64,000 bases of DNA, taken from Nocardia huaxiensis. Its GTDB lineage: Bacteria; Actinomycetota; Actinomycetes; Mycobacteriales; Mycobacteriaceae. Position numbers and translations under genes: made by a program. Positions within the stretch are counted from its first letter, which is position 1. Every line of letters starts with the position of its first letter. Of the stretch, positions 59,689-64,000 are shown in pieces. Where the stretch lies: contig NZ_CP059399.1 of assembly GCF_013744875.1 (NCBI RefSeq), positions 6,324,001 to 6,388,000 of the forward strand. Direction: 5' to 3'. The notes under the pieces were generated by a model. It was given only the letters and a program-made list of their open reading frames with translations. It ran no database searches and had not been told where the DNA came from.

Positions 59689-59717
59689 ACTGGTTCAATC
59701 CCAGTATCGCGCACCAT
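59689..59717 (+). repeat. attR, 29-bp direct repeat
   Basis: Identical to 37478-37506. Only the 3' end of tRNA-Val is present here, so this copy is not a tRNA gene. Confidence 0.93.
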
Positions 59718-59731
59718 GTTTCATACAGATC

Positions 59732-59764
59732 AGGCCCGGCTCACGCCGGGCCTTTCTGCTTTTC
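59732..59764 (+). terminator. Terminator hairpin beyond attR
   Basis: Arms aggcccggc and gccgggcct are followed by TTTCTGCTTTT. It is nearly the same as the hairpin after tRNA-Val at 37521. Before integration one of the two would have served the tRNA. Confidence 0.7.
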
Positions 59765-59779
59765 CGGTCTGGTCCCCAC

Positions 59780-60223
59780 TCAGGTGAACAGCGATCCGGT
59801 GCGGGGGTCGATGGGGAGGGGCAGGCCGTTCACCAGGCAGGAGCTGCCGGCGTTGATTCCGGTGCGGCGGACGTCGATGTCGAGGCGGCCGGTGTGGGTG
59901 GTGCCGTCGGGGGTGTGCTGGTGGACTTCGATGGTGTGCCAGCCGAGGCGGGTCGGGGTCCACAGGGTGTGGGCGCCGTCGGCGGGGTTGTAGGAGACGC
60001 CGGGTAAGGGGGTGCCGTCCACGGTGATGGAGAAGTCGCCGTCTACCGGGTTGGAGACTCCGGCTTTGATGGTTTGGGGGCAGCCCATGACGGGGCCTTC
60101 GCTGCCGGTGTTGTAGACGATGACGCCTACGATGCCGGCGGTGGCGGACGGCGCGAACTGCATGATCGCCGCCAGGGCGCAGGCTGCGCCGAGGAATCCG
60201 CGCCGGAGGACAGTGCTTGCCAT
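59780..60223 (-). CDS. Secreted hypothetical protein
   Basis: 147 residues. A signal peptide (MASTVLRRGFLGAACALAAI... SATA) leads to a beta-rich mature domain with DGDFSITVDGTPLPGVSY and LGWHTIEVHQHTPDG and two cysteines (GCPQT, SSCLV), resembling a small Ig-like fold. It ends close to the terminator beyond attR and is chromosomal. Function is unknown. Confidence 0.75.
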   Translation of the reverse strand: MASTVLRRGFLGAACALAAIMQFAPSATAGIVGVIVYNTGSEGPVMGCPQTIKAGVSNPVDGDFSITVDGTPLPGVSYNPADGAHTLWTPTRLGWHTIEVHQHTPDGTTHTGRLDIDVRRTGINAGSSCLVNGLPLPIDPRTGSLFT

Positions 60224-60301
60224 AGTGCTCCTTTCGAGCAGGTCGATTGCCTCACCGTAGAAGACGGCGGCGCGGATGGTCGGCAGGCGCCGCGACCTGT
60301 T

Positions 60302-61870
60302 TCACACGGGCACGCCGGCTTTGTGCGACACCTCGGTTTGCAGCGGGACGGGGCTGGTGTAGCGGTAGTCGTCGCGGTCGAAGCGGGTGGCTTTGCGGTA
60401 GGTCTTCAGCAGCGACCAGGGGCGGATGTAGGGGGATTTGCCTTGGGAGTTGATGAAGTAGCTGTTGGAGCCTTCGCAGCGGGTTTCCAGGTAGTAGGCC
60501 AGGTTTCGGCCGCTGCGCAGCATCTCCCGGTGGAAGCGTTCCTGCGCTTCGGGGCGGACCTCGACGGTGGTGTGGCCGCGGCGACGGGTTTCGGCGATGA
60601 CGGTGGCGATGTGGCGCATGGCGTTCTCGACGAAGTAGTGGAAGGCGGTGCCGGTCCAGGAGTAGGGGCCGATCATGAGGAAGCGGTTGGGGATGCCGGC
60701 TACCGAGGTGCTGTAGTAGGCCTTGAGTTCCTCGGTGTTGTAGAAGTGGCCGAGGTCGAATCCATTGCGGCCCAGGACGGTTCCGGGTGGATAGCTTTCC
60801 GGGTCGGAGAAGACCTGGTAGCCGGTGGCCAGGACCAGGGCGTCGATTTCGCGGTCCACGCCGTGGGCGTCGCGAATGCCGTGCGGGGTGATTTCGGCGA
60901 TGCCGGAGGTGATGAGCTCGACATTGGCGCGGTTGAGGGTGGGCAGGTAGTCGCCGCCCGCGCCGCCGCGAATGCAGACGATGCCGAAGCCTGGGCGCAG
61001 TTGGTCGCGAATTCCTTTGTCCTGCACCTTGTATCGGACCCAGCCGCGATAGGCCCGCTTTCCGGCGAGGTCGACGAGGCGCGCACCGGACTTCCACATC
61101 GGGTGCGGTGTGTAGATGGCGACTCGCAGGGCGGTATCGATCAGGGCCTGCGCGGCACCGTTGACCAGCGCCGAGCCGCCGGGCAGGGCGAGGAAGCGCT
61201 GCATCCACGGGCGCAGTTCGAAATCCGGTTTGGGCAGGTAGACCTGCGGGGTGCGCTGGTAGATGTCCAGACGCGCGGCCTGCGCCGCGAGTTTCGGGGC
61301 GATCTGCATGGTGCTGGCGCCGACTCCGATGACGGCGACGCGTTTCCCGGCGAAGTCGTAGTCGTGGTTCCAGTCGGCCGGGTACATGCGGACGCCCTGA
61401 AAGGTGTCCAGCCCAGGGATGTTCGGGCTGGTCTTGGGGTTGATGTACGCGCCGACGGCGCTGATGACGAAGCGGGCGGTGAGGGGTTCGCCCGATTCCA
61501 GGTGCAGCCGCCAGAGGTGGTGCGCGTCGTCCCACTCTTCGCGAACGACGTTGACGCCGAATCGCATTCGGCGCGGCAGGTCGTGGTCGGCGGCGACCTG
61601 CTCCAGGTATTCCAGGATCTGGTCGCGTTTGGCGAAGAGCCGGTCCCAGTCGGGTTTGCGCGCGAAGGAGAACTGGTAGGTGGTGCTGGGGATGTCGCAG
61701 CCGGCGTCGGGGTAGCTGTGGGTGTACCAGGTGCCGCCGAGTCCGCCGACGCGGTCGACGATCAGGAAGTCGTCGATGCCGATCTCCTGGAGTTTCACGC
61801 CGGCGCAGATGCCGCCGATGCCCGCGCCGATGACCACGACTTCGTATTGGGGGACTTCGTGTTCGGTCAC
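60302..61870 (-). CDS. Flavin-containing (BVMO-like) monooxygenase
   Basis: 522 residues. The GTG start overlaps the upstream stop (GTGA). FAD site VVIGAGIGGICAG is at the N-terminus, NADPH site VAVIGVGAST near residue 190, and ALVLATGYQ near 385. The Baeyer-Villiger fingerprint FxGxxxHxxxW appears as FQGVRMYPADW, with Tyr in place of His, so true BVMO activity is uncertain. It forms an operon with an SRPBCC gene, divergent from a TetR gene, which suggests inducible oxidation of a hydrophobic ketone or steroid-like compound. Confidence 0.9.
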   Translation of the reverse strand: MTEHEVPQYEVVVIGAGIGGICAGVKLQEIGIDDFLIVDRVGGLGGTWYTHSYPDAGCDIPSTTYQFSFARKPDWDRLFAKRDQILEYLEQVAADHDLPRRMRFGVNVVREEWDDAHHLWRLHLESGEPLTARFVISAVGAYINPKTSPNIPGLDTFQGVRMYPADWNHDYDFAGKRVAVIGVGASTMQIAPKLAAQAARLDIYQRTPQVYLPKPDFELRPWMQRFLALPGGSALVNGAAQALIDTALRVAIYTPHPMWKSGARLVDLAGKRAYRGWVRYKVQDKGIRDQLRPGFGIVCIRGGAGGDYLPTLNRANVELITSGIAEITPHGIRDAHGVDREIDALVLATGYQVFSDPESYPPGTVLGRNGFDLGHFYNTEELKAYYSTSVAGIPNRFLMIGPYSWTGTAFHYFVENAMRHIATVIAETRRRGHTTVEVRPEAQERFHREMLRSGRNLAYYLETRCEGSNSYFINSQGKSPYIRPWSLLKTYRKATRFDRDDYRYTSPVPLQTEVSHKAGVPV

Positions 61871-62493
61871 TTGATGCCGTCCTTGGCACGCCGGGCGCTC
61901 AGGCGGGCCGAGGCGTGCCCGTTGGTGGTGATCGCTTCCGGGGTGGCGGTTTTCGCGATCCGGGCGACGCGGCGGCGCATGAGCGGTCCGGTGCCGCCGA
62001 TGTGGTAGGCCAGCCGCCAGGCGGGCGGGAACCAGGTGGCCAGGCGCAGCGGCCCGCGCGGGGTGACCGCGACCGTCCAGGCGACTTTCGTTCGCCCACC
62101 GCCGATATCGGTGAATTTCATGTCCTCGGCGTATTGCCGGACCATCAGGTATTGCATCCAATTCCCGCTCACCACACCGAAGGTGATGCGCTGCAACGGT
62201 TCGTACCGCCAGAACCGCTCGCGTTCGACCCACAGGAAGCGCAGCGGATCAAAGACCGATCCCATATCGCGGACGACGCCGACCCCGCGGGCGGGCGAGT
62301 CGTAGAGCACGCCGAGACGTGGGAACGGCAGCCAGCTCCAGGCGCGGTCGTCGTCGATGGCGGTCCAGACCGCGTGCAGTGGCGCGTTGAAGGTGGGTTC
62401 GATGGTGAAGACCAGTGCGGCGGTGTCGAAGACGGAGTCGTCGACCGGTTGTGCGGCTGGATGCTGGGTGTGCAGGAACGAGGTGGCGCTCAT
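61867..62493 (-). CDS. SRPBCC-like (polyketide cyclase/START-type) protein
   Basis: 208 residues. FTIEPTFNAPLHAVWTAIDDD is a typical SRPBCC onset, and FTDIGGGRTKVAWTVAVTPRGPLR a typical late strand. It probably binds a hydrophobic ligand. Coupled by overlap to the monooxygenase gene and divergent from the TetR gene, it is probably under its control. Confidence 0.8.
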   Translation of the reverse strand: MSATSFLHTQHPAAQPVDDSVFDTAALVFTIEPTFNAPLHAVWTAIDDDRAWSWLPFPRLGVLYDSPARGVGVVRDMGSVFDPLRFLWVERERFWRYEPLQRITFGVVSGNWMQYLMVRQYAEDMKFTDIGGGRTKVAWTVAVTPRGPLRLATWFPPAWRLAYHIGGTGPLMRRRVARIAKTATPEAITTNGHASARLSARRAKDGIK

Positions 62494-62642
62494 GGCTGCC
62501 TCCGGAAGTTCGTTGTGACCTGGTGATAATTACCCGACGTCGGTGTCATCAAACTAAATTGTCTGGGACGGAAACACAAGAGCGTGTTCCCGACGCCCCG
62601 CTACCAGCGGGATCACCGGCCCGGCCGCATACGATGGGCTGG

Positions 62643-63305
62643 ATGACCGAACCAGCCAGGCGCGGACCCGGCCGCCCCCGCGACGAACGCAATGCCGAGC
62701 GGCGGCGCGCCGAACTCATTGCCGCCGCGTACAAGGTGTTCACCACGAAGGGGTATGCGGCCGCCTCGACCGCCGACATCACCGCCGAGGTCGGCGTCGG
62801 CTACGGCACCTTCTACCGCTACTTCGACAGCAAGCGGGCGATTCTCGACGATGTGGTGGATTACGGGCTGGATCGGCTACTGCAGGACATCGCGGGCGAT
62901 GTCTTCGAATCCACCACGGACACAAAAGAAATCACCATCGAGGGGTTGATCACGACCTGGACGAGCGCCGTCGATCGCATGTGCCGGATCGCCGAATCCG
63001 ATCCGGCGCTCATGCAGGCGCTGCTGTTCGATCTGCCCGGCATCGACGAGGAGCTCGACAGCCGGATCCTCGGTCTCGGCGGCATTCTGGCGGCGACGGT
63101 CGGCCGCTTTCTGTCCCGCGCGGTCGACGCCGGCGTGGTGCGCTCGGACATCGACACCACCGAGACCGCGTGGATGCTGCTGGCCCTGACGATTCCGCCG
63201 GTCATGCGTACCCTGCGCGGTGACGGCGAACTGGATCGGCAGGCGTATGTGACGACCGCGCTGGCCGTGCTCGAGCCGGGATTACGGCCCACGACACCCA
63301 ATTAA
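62643..63305 (+). CDS. TetR family transcriptional regulator
   Basis: 220 residues from the ATG at 62643 (MTEPARRGPGRPRDER). The HTH reads ELIAAAYKVFTTKGYAAAS... VGVGYGTFYRYFDSKRAIL. The 149-bp gap to the divergent SRPBCC/monooxygenase operon contains a CCGACGTCGG sequence (near 62533) that could be its operator. It probably represses that operon. Confidence 0.92.
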   Translation: MTEPARRGPGRPRDERNAERRRAELIAAAYKVFTTKGYAAASTADITAEVGVGYGTFYRYFDSKRAILDDVVDYGLDRLLQDIAGDVFESTTDTKEITIEGLITTWTSAVDRMCRIAESDPALMQALLFDLPGIDEELDSRILGLGGILAATVGRFLSRAVDAGVVRSDIDTTETAWMLLALTIPPVMRTLRGDGELDRQAYVTTALAVLEPGLRPTTPN

Positions 63306-63356
63306 TCGACGCGCCTGTCTGCTAATCTCGGCCCTGTCCGCCGAGGAGGTCGATCA

Positions 63357-64000
63357 ATGGCACAGGACATCCCCACCTCCCGCGTGCGCCGCGGGACCGC
63401 CATGGGCAAACTCGTTGCGGTGCAGGCTGCTCGGGGCGCGGGCGTGGCGCTGTCCACGGTGCGCGACAGTGACGAGGAGCGTGCCCTCCGGATCGAGCAG
63501 GCGCTCGCCGACGCGGCCGAGGATCTGGTCACCGTGCTCGGCAGCATGAAGGGCCTGGCCATGAAGGCCGGTCAGCTGCTGTCGACCTTCGATGTGCTGT
63601 CGGTGTTCGGCACGAAATCCCTGACGCCGCAGCAGCGGGATCGGTTCCAGCGCAAGCTTTCCGCGCTCTACGACAGTGCACCGCAGGTGCCGTACGCGCG
63701 AATGCGGGCCGTGGTCGAGGCCGAATACGGGCAGCCGCTCGATCAGGTCTTCGCCGAATTCGATGAGCGGCCGATCGGCGCGGCCTCGATCGGGCAGGTG
63801 TATCGGGCCCGGCTGGCCGACGGGCGGGCGGTCGCGGTCAAGGTGCAGTATCCCGGCGTCGATGTGGCCGTCCGAGCGGATCTGAAGAATCTCGCGCTGG
63901 TGGTCCGCCTGCTGCGCACCGTCATGCCCGCGCTGTCCGACCACGCGCTGTTGCGGGAGCTCACCACGCATTTGGCGGCAGAGACCGACTACCGCGTCGA
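63357..64000 (+). CDS. ABC1/UbiB (AarF)-like kinase, 3' end beyond window
   Basis: 214 codons visible. The ATG at 63357 is preceded by GAGGAGG. The ABC1 signature MKAGQLLSTF (KxGQ), the Ala-rich loop PIGAASIGQVYRARL and the lysine strand AVAVKVQYPGV are present. These atypical kinases act with quinone or lipid metabolism. The catalytic and DFG-like parts lie past the window edge. Confidence 0.9.
   Translation, partial: MAQDIPTSRVRRGTAMGKLVAVQAARGAGVALSTVRDSDEERALRIEQALADAAEDLVTVLGSMKGLAMKAGQLLSTFDVLSVFGTKSLTPQQRDRFQRKLSALYDSAPQVPYARMRAVVEAEYGQPLDQVFAEFDERPIGAASIGQVYRARLADGRAVAVKVQYPGVDVAVRADLKNLALVVRLLRTVMPALSDHALLRELTTHLAAETDYRV

Larger units (their letters stand above)
37478..59717. mobile_element. 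Integrated conjugative element in tRNA-Val, probably immobilised
   Basis: About 22.2 kb between 29-bp direct repeats. One repeat is the tRNA-Val(GAC) 3' end and the other lies beside a disrupted tyrosine integrase gene. Shared TGAACT-rich repeats occur inside both ends. Conjugation and maintenance genes include a TraB/FtsK-like translocase, DUF2637-like and other membrane proteins, a replication-relaxation-like protein, SSB and an Xis-like HTH protein. These match actinobacterial integrative and conjugative elements. Cargo on the left includes a reverse transcriptase module. I find no RepSA- or Prim-Pol-type initiator. The integrase lacks its catalytic C-terminus, so excision would need help in trans. 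Confidence 0.9.
59475..59779. other. attR region without genes
   Basis: About 300 bp upstream of the integrase holding the arm-type repeats, attR and a terminator hairpin. No coding gene is seen. Confidence 0.7.

Noticed and set aside
59681..59717. A second tRNA-Val gene at attR
   Set aside because: Only the 3' part (T-arm to CCA) is present; D-arm and anticodon arm are missing, so it is an attachment-site fragment.
60074..62008. Plus-strand open frame opposite the monooxygenase/SRPBCC pair
   Set aside because: The minus strand has intact Rossmann and SRPBCC motifs; the plus frame is a Val/Gly/Asp-rich shadow.
1..64000. CRISPR arrays, rRNA genes
   Set aside because: I saw no regularly spaced direct repeats of CRISPR type and no rRNA-like sequence on either strand.

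Overview
The window is high-GC actinobacterial chromosome, most likely Nocardia or a close relative. This rests on the base composition, GTG/TTG starts, alanine- and arginine-rich proteins, a fatty-acyl-AMP-ligase-primed peptide synthetase, DUF5994-type proteins and an actinobacterial integrative element with TraB/FtsK and DUF2637-like genes. No species can be named from the sequence alone.

1-28563 (minus strand) is a lipopeptide biosynthesis operon. A fatty-acyl-AMP ligase overlaps (ATGA) a carrier-protein/luciferase-like monooxygenase fusion. That is followed after 34 bp by a giant nonribosomal peptide synthetase that runs off the left edge with 8507 codons still open. Six complete modules and part of a seventh are visible: C-A(MT)-T, C-A-T-E, C-A-T, C-A-T-E, C-A-T-E, C-A-T, C-. 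The inferred product is a fatty-acylated peptide of at least seven residues, with D-residues at positions 2, 4 and 5 and a methylated Thr-like first residue.

28897-36756 is ordinary chromosome: a small secreted protein; an operon with an unknown protein, a MoxR ATPase and a VWA/HExxH protein; a DUF1540-like cysteine-rich protein; and a TetR regulator whose putative operator recurs in the divergent promoter of a cluster of three DUF5994-like paralogues. tRNA-Val(CAC), tRNA-Gly(GCC), tRNA-Cys(GCA) and tRNA-Val(GAC) follow (36816-37505).

37478-59717 is a 22-kb integrated element in the 3' end of tRNA-Val(GAC), bounded by 29-bp direct repeats (attL/attR) with matching arm-type repeats inside both ends. 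Its left part carries cargo: an AT-rich reverse transcriptase gene overlapping a small gene with an RNSIAH (HEPN-like) motif, a SprT-like gene behind a doubled palindromic operator, an IS3-family copy inside a hairpin, a strand-skewed segment with a perfect 26-bp inverted repeat, and secreted/GNAT genes. Its right part is a tightly overlapping minus-strand conjugation and maintenance operon: SSB, Spd-like membrane proteins, TraB/FtsK, a replication-relaxation-like protein and an Xis-like protein. The integrase and a convergent creatininase-like gene have both lost their 3' ends at a second identical IS3 copy, so the element is probably immobile.

59718-64000 returns to chromosome: a secreted protein, a flavin monooxygenase/SRPBCC pair divergent from a TetR gene, and the start of an ABC1/UbiB-like kinase gene.
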